In this document: positions 51,935-60,924 of the stretch, piece after piece
Position numbering within the stretch: the first letter of the stretch is position 1
Layout: each line of letters opens with the position of its first letter
Source of the DNA: UBA4802 sp964509195
Lineage (GTDB): Bacteria; Spirochaetota; UBA4802; UB4802
Direction: 5' to 3'
Assembly (NCBI GenBank): GCA_964509195.1
Contig: CAZDWJ010000001.1
Coordinates: forward strand, 248,001-312,000
Length of the DNA stretch: 64,000 nucleotides
Notes under the pieces: model-generated
What the model was told of the DNA's origin: nothing
What the model saw: only the letters and a program-made list of their open reading frames with translations
Databases searched by the model: none
Made by a program: the position numbers and the translations under genes

Positions 51935-52777
51935 ATGAACTATTGTGAATCGTTACAATTTTTTTCCAGTAAATACAAAAGTATTGTATGCATGGGTCTT
52001 GATCCCGTACTTGAAGATATTCCAGATAAAAAGGATTCCCCACATACAACAATAGTGGCGTTTTATGAAGGAATACTTAACAAATGTTTGCAACGCCATA
52101 TTTATCCTGCGTGTGTTAAACCCAACTATGCGTTTTATGCACAGTATGGTATTGGTGGTATCCAGGCACTACATGATGTGATCACACTTTTTAAAAATGA
52201 AGGATTTCCAGTAATCCTTGATGTAAAGCGGGGCGACATTGGCAAAACCGCCACAGCGTATGCAAAAGAAGCATTTGAGTTTTTTAATGCTGATGCAGTA
52301 ACACTGTCACCATATCTTGGGTACGATTCAATTCAACCATTTACACAAAACTATCCTACAAAGGGGTTTTATATTCTTGTTAAAACATCTAATAAAAGTT
52401 CATCTGAAATTCAGGATATAACCACAGAAGGGATGCCATTGTATTTATTAGTTGCAAAAAAACTTATTGAATGGTATTCTCCTGGTATAGGTGCAGTAGT
52501 TGGTGCAACATTTCCGCAGCAGCTCAGTGACATTATTCAGATATTTGAAGAATCCGGGAAAGATATCCCATTACTCATTCCCGGCATTGGCACACAAGGT
52601 GGAGATATGGAAGCGGTTACATCAATATTAAATAAATCAAAAAACAAAAACCTGCATCGTGTGAATGCTTCGAGCAGCATCAATTATGCCTACAAGGAAT
52701 CACAGTACCGCACCATGCATTATGCTGATGCAGCAGTTGAAGCATTAACAATATTGAATGAAGCTTTGGGGTATTAA
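51935..52777 (+). CDS. pyrF: Orotidine-5'-phosphate decarboxylase (type 2)
   Basis: 280 residues. The active-site block DVKRGDIGKTATAYAKEAF (the D-x-K-x-x-D array) and DAVTLSPYLGYDSIQPF mark the longer type 2 family. It makes UMP in pyrimidine synthesis. The ATG follows the macro-gene stop directly. C-terminal HYADAAVEALTILNEA is typical. Confidence 0.93.
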   Translation: MNYCESLQFFSSKYKSIVCMGLDPVLEDIPDKKDSPHTTIVAFYEGILNKCLQRHIYPACVKPNYAFYAQYGIGGIQALHDVITLFKNEGFPVILDVKRGDIGKTATAYAKEAFEFFNADAVTLSPYLGYDSIQPFTQNYPTKGFYILVKTSNKSSSEIQDITTEGMPLYLLVAKKLIEWYSPGIGAVVGATFPQQLSDIIQIFEESGKDIPLLIPGIGTQGGDMEAVTSILNKSKNKNLHRVNASSSINYAYKESQYRTMHYADAAVEALTILNEALGY

Positions 52778-52783
52778 CAGATA

Positions 52784-54964
52784 ATGACAAGCAATATTGA
52801 AAAAAATTACCAGATTTTTATTGTTTCCAACAATGAAGAATCTATCCGAGCAATCACTGGAGTTTTTTCTGATTCTCTGTATACCATAACAATTACAAAA
52901 AGTGGCATGGAAGTACTAAGCTTAATATCATATAAACTGCCTCATATAATAATTATCGGGACTGACATTGCCGACATCAATGCGTTTGAACTTGTGAGCC
53001 TTATAAAGAAAAATTCAATAACCCGATATGTACCCTGCATAGTATTTGGCTTCGATAATGAGATACATGAAAGGATTTCGGCCATTGATTCAGGTGCAGA
53101 TGGTTATCTGGCTCTTCCTTTTAAAAATGAGGAACTGCACTCCCTTGTTCATGCAAAATTAATTCAGCATGATGAACTGTATCTTTTATCTGTAACTGAT
53201 GATCTAACCGGCCTTTTTACCCGTAAAGAATTTTTCCGCCGGTTCTCTTTTGAGATTGAGAGCAAAATCCACAGTTGCGTTTCAATAGCCATTATAGATA
53301 TTGACCACTTTAAAAACATCAATGACACTTATGGCCATCCAATTGGAGATATCGTATTAATACAACTTGCTAATATATTAAAATCACTGCAATCAGAGAA
53401 CTATACTCCTGCGCGTTTTGGTGGTGAAGAGTTTGTGGTTATTTTCCCAGGGCTTCAGGCTACAGAGGTAAAAAATATTATAGATCGTATTAGGCTCCAA
53501 TTTTCAAGCATCAGCTTTAAAACTAATACCCCTGACAAAACATTTTCAGTTAGCTTTTCTGCAGGCATTTCAGAATATCCTTCAATGGGTACTAATTTGT
53601 CGGAATTGTTATCCCGTGCAGATCAAGCGTTATACTCAGCAAAAACTGATGGCAGGAATCGTGTATATGCTTTCAGCCCCATAATGGCCCGCAATGATAA
53701 ATTCTGGGAATATATTAAAACAAATAAGGTAATTAAAAACATTTTCATTGATCCATTTCTTCATGAGCCAGTAACGGGATACCACTATCTGCCAGTTGTT
53801 CTTGAAAACCTGCTGTCATCTGAAACACCAATAGATGCCATAGGTGTTCTGATAATTAAAATTATACCGCTTGTTGATTTTTACCAGTACAGGGGATATA
53901 AAAATTTTGAATATGATATCGAAAATATTGCCCTATTAATACCCAAGATTTGTGAAATACATTTTCCTTATGAACGATATGTTACTGTTGCTGATTTATA
54001 CGATTATGAGATAGCAATACTCTTCCCTTTTCCATCATCATTAAAAACCAATGTTTCGGAATTTAACAAGCTGTGCAAAGAATTAGTGCTTGATATATCA
54101 CTCCAGGCAATTCATCATTACGTAGAAATTCACTATACACATGGAGTTGTGCCTTTTTATAAAAAACTTGCAAGAAAAATACTTCAGGAAATTAAGGCAA
54201 TCAAATCTAATTTCTCACCTCTTATACCACTATCGAATGAAGCAGATATTGTTTCATCATTTTCACACGCAATTGATTCAAAAAATGATATCAGCGACTA
54301 CATTTTCATGCTGCCAGTATACAATACACACTTTACAAAATCAATGTATCACATATTCAGCAAGCAATTAGTGTCAGCAAAAAACTTTTTTGATATAATG
54401 TTCAAAAACGCAATACAATCAAAGGATGATTACAGTCAATTCATAACTTCATTAGAAGAAATTATATCATCACATAACTCTCAACTGCCGCTTATCATAA
54501 ACTGGCTTCCCATGGTAGATTTATCTTTACAGATTGAAACCCTTCAAGAATTGTCCAAATTATTCACCATTTCCAAAGTTATCATAGCTATTGATGAAAT
54601 AGAATTACACTCTTTTATCCCTCAATATAATCAACTAACCAACAAAAATATTTCGCATATTGAATTTGCTATTTCAAATTGTTATATTGGAAGTAATTTA
54701 CTGCAATACCTTTCAACTATTGAATTTTCAATGGTCATTTTATCTGAACACATTGTTCGTAACCTCCATTACTTTAAAGACAGAATAAAAATCATAAATG
54801 GACTGCGTTTATTCTGCGATCAGATTAATCTGCCATTGTATGCACCCAACATTCTGAAAGATGAAGAATACCGTATAATAAAAGATATTAATATTGCCTA
54901 TACTTCAGGGCCATATATTGAACAGCAATTTGCACTTTTTAGTGCAACAACAAGAGTAATGTGA
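52784..54964 (+). CDS. Receiver-GGDEF protein with degenerate EAL-like C-terminus
   Basis: 726 residues. The N-terminal receiver domain (about 8-125) looks degenerate: IIIIGTDIADINAF stands where the phosphoacceptor block would be. A GGDEF domain (about 135-300) is intact, with IDIDHFKNINDTYGH, RFGGEEFVVIFPG and ADQALYSAKTDGRN; no RxxD inhibitory site lies five residues upstream of it. The remaining 400 residues include a segment (about 600-726; IDEIELHSF, GLRLFCDQINLPLYAPNILKDEEYR...SGPYIEQQF) that recalls EAL folds but has lost the catalytic acids. It likely makes c-di-GMP. Last six bases before it are the pyrF stop region. Confidence 0.82.
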   Translation: MTSNIEKNYQIFIVSNNEESIRAITGVFSDSLYTITITKSGMEVLSLISYKLPHIIIIGTDIADINAFELVSLIKKNSITRYVPCIVFGFDNEIHERISAIDSGADGYLALPFKNEELHSLVHAKLIQHDELYLLSVTDDLTGLFTRKEFFRRFSFEIESKIHSCVSIAIIDIDHFKNINDTYGHPIGDIVLIQLANILKSLQSENYTPARFGGEEFVVIFPGLQATEVKNIIDRIRLQFSSISFKTNTPDKTFSVSFSAGISEYPSMGTNLSELLSRADQALYSAKTDGRNRVYAFSPIMARNDKFWEYIKTNKVIKNIFIDPFLHEPVTGYHYLPVVLENLLSSETPIDAIGVLIIKIIPLVDFYQYRGYKNFEYDIENIALLIPKICEIHFPYERYVTVADLYDYEIAILFPFPSSLKTNVSEFNKLCKELVLDISLQAIHHYVEIHYTHGVVPFYKKLARKILQEIKAIKSNFSPLIPLSNEADIVSSFSHAIDSKNDISDYIFMLPVYNTHFTKSMYHIFSKQLVSAKNFFDIMFKNAIQSKDDYSQFITSLEEIISSHNSQLPLIINWLPMVDLSLQIETLQELSKLFTISKVIIAIDEIELHSFIPQYNQLTNKNISHIEFAISNCYIGSNLLQYLSTIEFSMVILSEHIVRNLHYFKDRIKIINGLRLFCDQINLPLYAPNILKDEEYRIIKDINIAYTSGPYIEQQFALFSATTRVM

Positions 54965-54977
54965 AAGGTAAAATTTT

Positions 54978-56135
54978 ATGATTTTGCAAACATTACATTC
55001 GTATGAAAATTCAAAAAACATACTGGTTATTGACGACAGCAAATTAAACAGGGCAATTGTAAAAAATACTTTATCATCATATAATATAAATGTTTTTGAA
55101 GCCTCAGATGGTATAGAAGGGCTCAATGCGCTAAAATCAAAACAGTTTGATCTAATCCTTGTTGATATTGTTATGCCTAACCTGGACGGTTTTGGTTTTC
55201 TGGAACAATTTAAAAAGTATATTGGGAATGAATTTATACCTGTTATCCTCATGACAGGTCTTGATGATTTAAACTCCAAGATTAAAGGGCTGACAATCGG
55301 CGCTGATGATTTTCTCCTAAAACCACTCAACCAGAAAGAACTGGTAGCACGGGTCCAATCGTTACTGCGCTTAAAAAGTGCTCATGATGAACTCTATGAA
55401 AAGAACCAATTAATTCAAAAAGAACTTGAATATGCAAAACGTCTGCAGCAATTCATTATTCCCAAGGATTTTTCTTTTATTTCATACCCATCTATCAGTG
55501 GGCGATATCTTCCTATCGCAGATATTGGTGGCGACCTTTTTGATTGCTATAAAATCTCCGATTCAAAAATTGGCGTTCTTATTGCCGACGTTACGGGGCA
55601 TGGCATCCCCGCAGCACTTGTAATGAGTATGGCAAAGATGACATTCAGTATATATGCCTATGAAATATTAAATACACAGGAATTAATGGAAAAAATTAAT
55701 GAAGAAATGCGCGGATTACTGTTAGATATGCAATATATTACCGCGTTTTATATGCTCATTGATGTTGAGAAACAAACTATTTCTTTTACCAATGCTGGCC
55801 ATACACGACCACTCTATTATCGAAAAAGTTCAGACAAAATTATTGCTCTTGATACCAACGGGCTATTCCTTGGCATTCAGGATGAATCACTGTATGAGCA
55901 AAAAACAATTCATTTTGAACAGGGCGACAGCTGTATACTCTATACTGATGGTATCACTGAAATAAAAAACGAGAAGAAAGAGGAATTTGGTGAAACCAGA
56001 CTTGCAAAATTTTTAAAACAACATAATCAGCGACCAGAAGATTTTTGTGAGCATCTTTTGCAAACTCTTAATCACTTCTCTCCACTTGAGGAAAGGAATG
56101 ACGATATTGCATTCATGTATATAGATTTCTCATAA
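54978..56135 (+). CDS. Response regulator with SpoIIE-type serine phosphatase output
   Basis: 385 residues. A receiver (about 10-130) has the Asp-Asp pair, LILVDIVMPNLDGFG with the phosphoacceptor, and FLLKPLNQKEL. The SpoIIE domain (about 175-385) keeps its metal residues: IADIGGDLFDCYKI, IADVTGHGIPAALV, LYTDGITEI and RNDDIAFMYI. It is thus an active-looking partner of the degenerate SpoIIE-like protein at 37.8 kb. It follows the GGDEF gene by 13 bp. Targets may be anti-anti-sigma factors, none seen here. Confidence 0.9.
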   Translation: MILQTLHSYENSKNILVIDDSKLNRAIVKNTLSSYNINVFEASDGIEGLNALKSKQFDLILVDIVMPNLDGFGFLEQFKKYIGNEFIPVILMTGLDDLNSKIKGLTIGADDFLLKPLNQKELVARVQSLLRLKSAHDELYEKNQLIQKELEYAKRLQQFIIPKDFSFISYPSISGRYLPIADIGGDLFDCYKISDSKIGVLIADVTGHGIPAALVMSMAKMTFSIYAYEILNTQELMEKINEEMRGLLLDMQYITAFYMLIDVEKQTISFTNAGHTRPLYYRKSSDKIIALDTNGLFLGIQDESLYEQKTIHFEQGDSCILYTDGITEIKNEKKEEFGETRLAKFLKQHNQRPEDFCEHLLQTLNHFSPLEERNDDIAFMYIDFS

Positions 56136-56159
56136 TACTATCACTATACTCTATGCACA

Positions 56160-57614
56160 ATGTTTTATAATACAGCATCTCATCTTCTTTTCTACAGTCT
56201 GTTTCACGATCTTGATAATTCCATTGCACGTGTATACGCATGTAAAAGTATTGCGCTATCCCCCTGGCAGGCAGAGAGCATTACATCAGGTAAATACTCT
56301 GCAATTTTGACAATTAAAAAACTATCATTACAACAATACCATATAATCATAACTACCGACAGCGAATCTATCTTTGAGGCTATCAAAGACTATATAAAAA
56401 CACATTCTTTTAGCATTTCATTGCGCCTAAGTATAGTATCCAGAAAAAAGCTGCAGGTATCTTTTTATGATCATTTGCAATCGGAGAACATACAGCATAG
56501 TGTATATATTTCTATTACTGCAATTATTCGCAACCACACACAACATAATGACCAATCTTTCACTATCTATATTCCTCCAGAATTTTTTAATTTATTTAAA
56601 ATAAAAATTAATACTCTCTCTAACAATCAATTGCTCAATGATATTGAATGTAAATTTATAAAATTTTTTAATGACCCATATAATCTTTTTCCATCTCTAG
56701 CAATTATCCTTGAAACCATGGAAGACAATGAATTCCAAAAACTCATTTATTTTTTATTGAATGAAAATATACTCACACCGTATCATCTGTATGTGCTAAC
56801 ACGGGCATTTCCACAACATGCATTAAAGATCAAACATAATATTTCAAGTAATCTGATATCTGATATACTCCATATTGGGAAAACAATACAACATATAACA
56901 AGCAGGGACGTGATTGAAGGCATATATGCTTTTGAAGAAATTCTCTATCTAAAACTCAGAACAAAACCATATTTCAGATTTGGAAACTATATTGAACAGG
57001 TAAACAAAATCCTTCATCATATAAATGTACTGTATACATTTCAGAAAAAGACATTTGATACCTGGTTTGCTGAAATGGAACAATCTGGAATACTGTATAC
57101 TATTTTATCCCAATGCAATGATGTAACTATCGCTTCTGCATTTTGTAATACGAAACATCTTTTCAAACAACTTTCACATTATCTTTCCACAAGAAGATTA
57201 CACAGTATTTCTTCACAATTTGAAAAAAGTTTTACTGTTGAACACATGATTACTTCACAATATTTTTTGGTTCAGCTATATCTTAAAAGTAAATCACCTA
57301 TACATACCCTATATTCAATCCCATTTAACCGGTTATTAAAAAAATACATTAATCCTCAGGTTATGTATTATGTACTGTTTGAACGTGGTTGGTTTACTAT
57401 TGCTACTGCATTAAAACAGATACCTAAAAAGCTTGTGCTTGATACCATTCAAAATTTTCCAAAAGGAGCACAATATTGCATACTGGATGTCTATGATGGT
57501 GTGCTTAATCCAAATATATTACATGATGAAATGCTGATAAAAAAAGCCCGCCACTTACTATTAGAATCAATAATTATACTACACTGCAACGGAACTATAA
57601 ATCTTGAGGTGTAG
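56160..57614 (+). CDS. Unrecognised 484-residue protein
   Basis: 484 residues, no signal peptide or membrane helix, no family recognised. N-terminal part (about 1-150) looks alpha/beta (AILTIKKLSLQQYHIIITTDSESIFEAIKDYI); the rest is strongly helical. It starts 24 bp after the receiver-SpoIIE gene, so it is likely the last gene of the macro-pyrF-GGDEF-SpoIIE group. Its 3' end overlaps the convergent PC4-like gene by 20 bp. Confidence 0.7.
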   Translation: MFYNTASHLLFYSLFHDLDNSIARVYACKSIALSPWQAESITSGKYSAILTIKKLSLQQYHIIITTDSESIFEAIKDYIKTHSFSISLRLSIVSRKKLQVSFYDHLQSENIQHSVYISITAIIRNHTQHNDQSFTIYIPPEFFNLFKIKINTLSNNQLLNDIECKFIKFFNDPYNLFPSLAIILETMEDNEFQKLIYFLLNENILTPYHLYVLTRAFPQHALKIKHNISSNLISDILHIGKTIQHITSRDVIEGIYAFEEILYLKLRTKPYFRFGNYIEQVNKILHHINVLYTFQKKTFDTWFAEMEQSGILYTILSQCNDVTIASAFCNTKHLFKQLSHYLSTRRLHSISSQFEKSFTVEHMITSQYFLVQLYLKSKSPIHTLYSIPFNRLLKKYINPQVMYYVLFERGWFTIATALKQIPKKLVLDTIQNFPKGAQYCILDVYDGVLNPNILHDEMLIKKARHLLLESIIILHCNGTINLEV

Positions 57615-57852
57615 TGCCATGCTTCTTATCGTGCAGATATTCCGCTATCTTTGATATGGCTTCCTGTAGTTCGCTGAATTTATCAACTGAAAGCGCTACA
57701 CCTTTTTGTGTAGGCTTATATACAACTTCACCATTGTCAATGGTCTGATACCAGATTCTTAAATTTATCAAATCCTTTCCCTGATATTCTGATATTTCCA
57801 CTCTTATAATTTCATTATTATTTTTTTTTATGTCTTTAATTATTATACTCAT
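57595..57852 (-). CDS. PC4/p15-type ssDNA-binding transcriptional coactivator homologue
   Basis: 85 residues. The fold elements fit the PC4 family: RVEISEYQGKDLINLRIWYQTIDNGEVVYKPTQKGVALSVDKFSELQEAI, with the K-P-T-x-K-G-(I/V)-x-L stretch that binds single-stranded DNA. It lies directly beside the predicted origin, divergent from dnaA. Its 3' end overlaps the convergent unknown gene by 20 bp. Confidence 0.82.
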   Translation of the reverse strand: MSIIIKDIKKNNNEIIRVEISEYQGKDLINLRIWYQTIDNGEVVYKPTQKGVALSVDKFSELQEAISKIAEYLHDKKHGTTPQDL

Positions 57853-58181
57853 ACTTTACACCCTTTATTACTATATTATTAACAAATAATACACATAAAT
57901 TTAAATTTTTCAACTATATATTGGCATTTATCCACACATTGTTCACAGATTTTTATTATTTATTCTCATATTATCCATAATAATAAAAAATTTTATCTAA
58001 GCGATAATTTTTATGTATTAATTGGTTGCAAAAAAAAGTAATCATGCTTACATAGAGCCAATTCAAAATACTCGTCAACGCTAATATTCTAAAGCATCTA
58101 CCCTTTTTACCACATGCTAAACGTATATTACGATATCAACAAAGTTATTAACAATTGTTGATAACTAAATGGGTTATTATT
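57853..58181. other. oriC: Predicted chromosomal origin (oriC) upstream of dnaA
   Basis: 329 bp, very AT-rich. A perfect DnaA box TTATCCACA (57928-57936), TTGTTCACA (57939-57947) and TTATCCATA (57971-57979) are followed by an AT-rich stretch to about 58020. TTATTAACA occurs at 57876 and 58145. An almost perfect 22-bp palindrome lies at 58144-58165 (GTTATTAACAA facing TTGTTGATAAC, one mismatch), 16 bp upstream of the dnaA ATG. The base skew on the plus strand appears to turn from C-rich to G-rich nearby. Confidence 0.7.
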
Positions 58182-59525
58182 ATGACAGATTCAACAGTAA
58201 CAATCTGGAACAAGGTTTTGGGTTCTGTAGAAACATATATTAATAAACAATCATTTAATATGTGGTTTAAAAATACAGAGCCGGTTGCGTTTAATGAAAA
58301 TATTCTTGTTGTGAAAGTGCCTGATGATGTGGCAAAACGACATATTTCTAACCACTATACCTCATTAATACAGTCCATCATCAAGGAACACACTGGCAAG
58401 GAGATAGTTTGTGAGTTTGTCACAGGTAATGGCTTTAAGGAACCACCACTCGATTCTCCATCAGCTGTTGCTATTGACGAACAGAAAGAAACTTTACAGT
58501 TTCCTACTATCTTGAATCCAAATTATACATTTGAAAATTTTGTTATTGGCCCTAATAATCAGCTAGCACATGCTGCTGCTATCTCTGTATCAAAAGCCCC
58601 TGCCACTCAATATAACCCGCTATTTATTTATGGTGGCACAGGTCTTGGTAAAACACATCTTATGCAGGCAATAGGACACAGGATTATACAGGAACGCCCC
58701 TATCTTAATGTACTGTATGTTCCCTGCGAACAGTTTATAAACGAATTTATCCAGGCTATTAGAGCAAATACCCTGTCAAGCTTTAAGATTAAATACCGCA
58801 ATGTGGATATCCTGTTGATAGATGATATTCAGTTTATTGAAAAAAAAGAACAAACACAGGAAGAGTTTTTCCATACGTTTAATACATTACATAACAATAA
58901 GAAACAAATAGTTATTTCCAGTGACAGACCTCCAAAGGAGCTTTCAACACTGGAGGAAAGATTGAGAACCCGTTTTGAATGGGGTATGATTGTAGATATT
59001 CAGCTGCCAAACTTAGAAACCAGAGAAGCAATCTTACGAAACAAAGCTGATAAAATTAAAATTGAATTATCAGATGAAGTTTGTAATTATATAGCACGTA
59101 GAATAAAATCAAGTATTCGTGCGTTAGAAGCTGCGTTAGTCAGGCTTAGCATGGTTTCAAGTATCTATAATCAGCCTATCACTGTTCAATTGGCAAAAGA
59201 TCACTGCAAAGACCTCTTTGATGTTGACAGCAACAAAAAGATTACAGTCCAGGATATAATGGTAAAAGTGGCTTCTAAATTTGGAGTTACAGTTGAAGAT
59301 ATTATATCAAAAAATAGGCAAAGCAAGGTAGTTCAACCACGCTTCATTGCTATGTATCTTTCACGAAGACTAACAGAATTGACAACAATTGAGATCGGAA
59401 AAGAATTTGGTGATAGAGACCATTCCACAGTACTTAATGCAATTAATAACATCGAAAAATCAATAGAAGAAGATGTTGATTTTAAAGAAGTTATCGATGA
59501 ATTAATATCGGAACTGCGAAGTTAA
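58182..59525 (+). CDS. dnaA: Chromosomal replication initiator DnaA
   Basis: 447 residues. Domain I (VLGSVETYINKQSFNMWF), linker, AAA+ domain with Walker A GGTGLGKTHL and Walker B DILLIDDIQF, and domain IV with the DNA-binding signature GDRDHSTVLNAINNIE. The ATG at 58182 is preferred over an upstream in-frame start at 58155, which lies within the 22-bp palindrome region. dnaN follows after 259 bp. Confidence 0.97.
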   Translation: MTDSTVTIWNKVLGSVETYINKQSFNMWFKNTEPVAFNENILVVKVPDDVAKRHISNHYTSLIQSIIKEHTGKEIVCEFVTGNGFKEPPLDSPSAVAIDEQKETLQFPTILNPNYTFENFVIGPNNQLAHAAAISVSKAPATQYNPLFIYGGTGLGKTHLMQAIGHRIIQERPYLNVLYVPCEQFINEFIQAIRANTLSSFKIKYRNVDILLIDDIQFIEKKEQTQEEFFHTFNTLHNNKKQIVISSDRPPKELSTLEERLRTRFEWGMIVDIQLPNLETREAILRNKADKIKIELSDEVCNYIARRIKSSIRALEAALVRLSMVSSIYNQPITVQLAKDHCKDLFDVDSNKKITVQDIMVKVASKFGVTVEDIISKNRQSKVVQPRFIAMYLSRRLTELTTIEIGKEFGDRDHSTVLNAINNIEKSIEEDVDFKEVIDELISELRS

Positions 59526-59784
59526 TACGTTGTTAAAAAAATGTTAAGAACTATTGATAACTTTTATTTTATTTTCACTTTTTTTCAATAAATACTTTAC
59601 ATAGTGAATACTATACAACTAATATTCTTTAAAAAAGGTAGTTATTAACAAAGTGAAATTTATTAAAATGCTGAAAAATTCAAGCTTTTATACCATTATT
59701 AACATAAACTATATCACTACTACTAACACTTATTTTTAATAAGTTTAAAATATATTAGCAATAATAGCAACGGTGGTGTGTACA
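59526..59784. promoter_or_regulatory. dnaA-dnaN spacer with a possible dnaN promoter
   Basis: 259 bp, AT-rich. TTTACA (59596-59601), 18 bp, TAATAT (59620-59625) could be a promoter. TTATTAACA, the same 9-mer as upstream of dnaA, occurs at 59642-59650 and 59696-59704. TTGATAAC occurs near 59550. These may be weak DnaA sites, so the spacer could be a second part of a split origin. Confidence 0.35.
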
Positions 59785-60906
59785 ATGAGAATTGAAGTTG
59801 ATAAAGTTCAGTTAATCAAAGCAACAATGATAGCAGATTCTGTTGTAAGTGCAAAAAGCATTAATACAATACTCACACAATGTCTTTTTTCTGTGGATGG
59901 TGACACTCTTACAATTACTGGAACAGACAACGAAATAGGAGTAAAAACCCAGTTAGATGTTGTTTCTGATGGTAATTGCGCGTTCACAATTAGCGGGAAA
60001 CGTCTTGTGAGTTTATTAAAAGAATTTCCTGATGGTGTTGTAGTACTTGATGTGAATACTACCAACGTATCTATTTCATCAAAATCTGGATTGGTAAAAG
60101 GGCAGTATATTTTGGTAGGTTCTTCTGCTGAAGAATATCCTGCAATACCTGATTTTAATTTTAAAAATGCGATAGAAATAGAGCAAAAGACATTCAGTGA
60201 AATGATAAGCAAAACTGTTCATGCTGCAGCTCATGATACTGTAAAACCAATATTCAATGGTGTGTATATTGTTTCTGAAGATGAAAAGTCAATGACTGTT
60301 GTTGCTACAGATTCACGGCGACTATCTATGATAAAAAAAGATATTACCGGGAATGCTACTGTGAAAAATGGTTTTATACTGCCGCTTAAGACAGTCAATG
60401 AGCTTTTGAGGCTTTTAGAAGATAAAGGGACATGTCTTGTAGCGTTTGAAAACAGCAGATGTTTTATAAAAATAGGCAGAACAGAGATAGTTTCACGACT
60501 TATTGATGGTCAATTTCCTGATTATAAACAGGTCATACCAAAAGATTATTTATTAAAGGCTGTTGTTGAAGTCAAAAAAATAAAGGAAGCTCTGAATAGA
60601 ATAAAGAATTTTACAAATGAACCTTCATGGAGAATACTATTAAAATTTTCATCTAATTCGCTGCTCATAGAAGCAAGTTACCCTGATCAGGGAGAGGGAC
60701 AGGAGGAATTGCCGATTGAATCAGATTGCAAAGAACCAATTACAATAGGCATTAATGTACAATTTCTACTGGATTTACTAAAAGAGATAGATTCTTTTTC
60801 GGTTGTTATGTGTGTTACTGGAGTGATGAGCCCATTACTGGTGTATCCAGAAGACGATAGAAATTTCCTCTCTGTAATAATGCCCATACAGATTCGTTCG
60901 ATGTAA
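59785..60906 (+). CDS. dnaN: DNA polymerase III beta sliding clamp
   Basis: 373 residues, three clamp domains. Family patterns include ITGTDNEIGVKTQ, FTISGKRLVSLLKEFPD, VVATDSRRLSMIKKD and the C-terminal VSVIMPIQIR in place of the usual YV(V/I)MPMR-like ending. ATG 59785 starts with RIEVDKVQL; the upstream ATG at 59773 is a weaker choice. recF follows after 18 bp. Confidence 0.96.
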   Translation: MRIEVDKVQLIKATMIADSVVSAKSINTILTQCLFSVDGDTLTITGTDNEIGVKTQLDVVSDGNCAFTISGKRLVSLLKEFPDGVVVLDVNTTNVSISSKSGLVKGQYILVGSSAEEYPAIPDFNFKNAIEIEQKTFSEMISKTVHAAAHDTVKPIFNGVYIVSEDEKSMTVVATDSRRLSMIKKDITGNATVKNGFILPLKTVNELLRLLEDKGTCLVAFENSRCFIKIGRTEIVSRLIDGQFPDYKQVIPKDYLLKAVVEVKKIKEALNRIKNFTNEPSWRILLKFSSNSLLIEASYPDQGEGQEELPIESDCKEPITIGINVQFLLDLLKEIDSFSVVMCVTGVMSPLLVYPEDDRNFLSVIMPIQIRSM

Positions 60907-60924
60907 TCTTTTTAAAAGTCAATA

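Noticed and set aside
54905..55330. 141-codon frame on the minus strand
   Set aside because: Antisense to the receiver domain of the SpoIIE-type response regulator.
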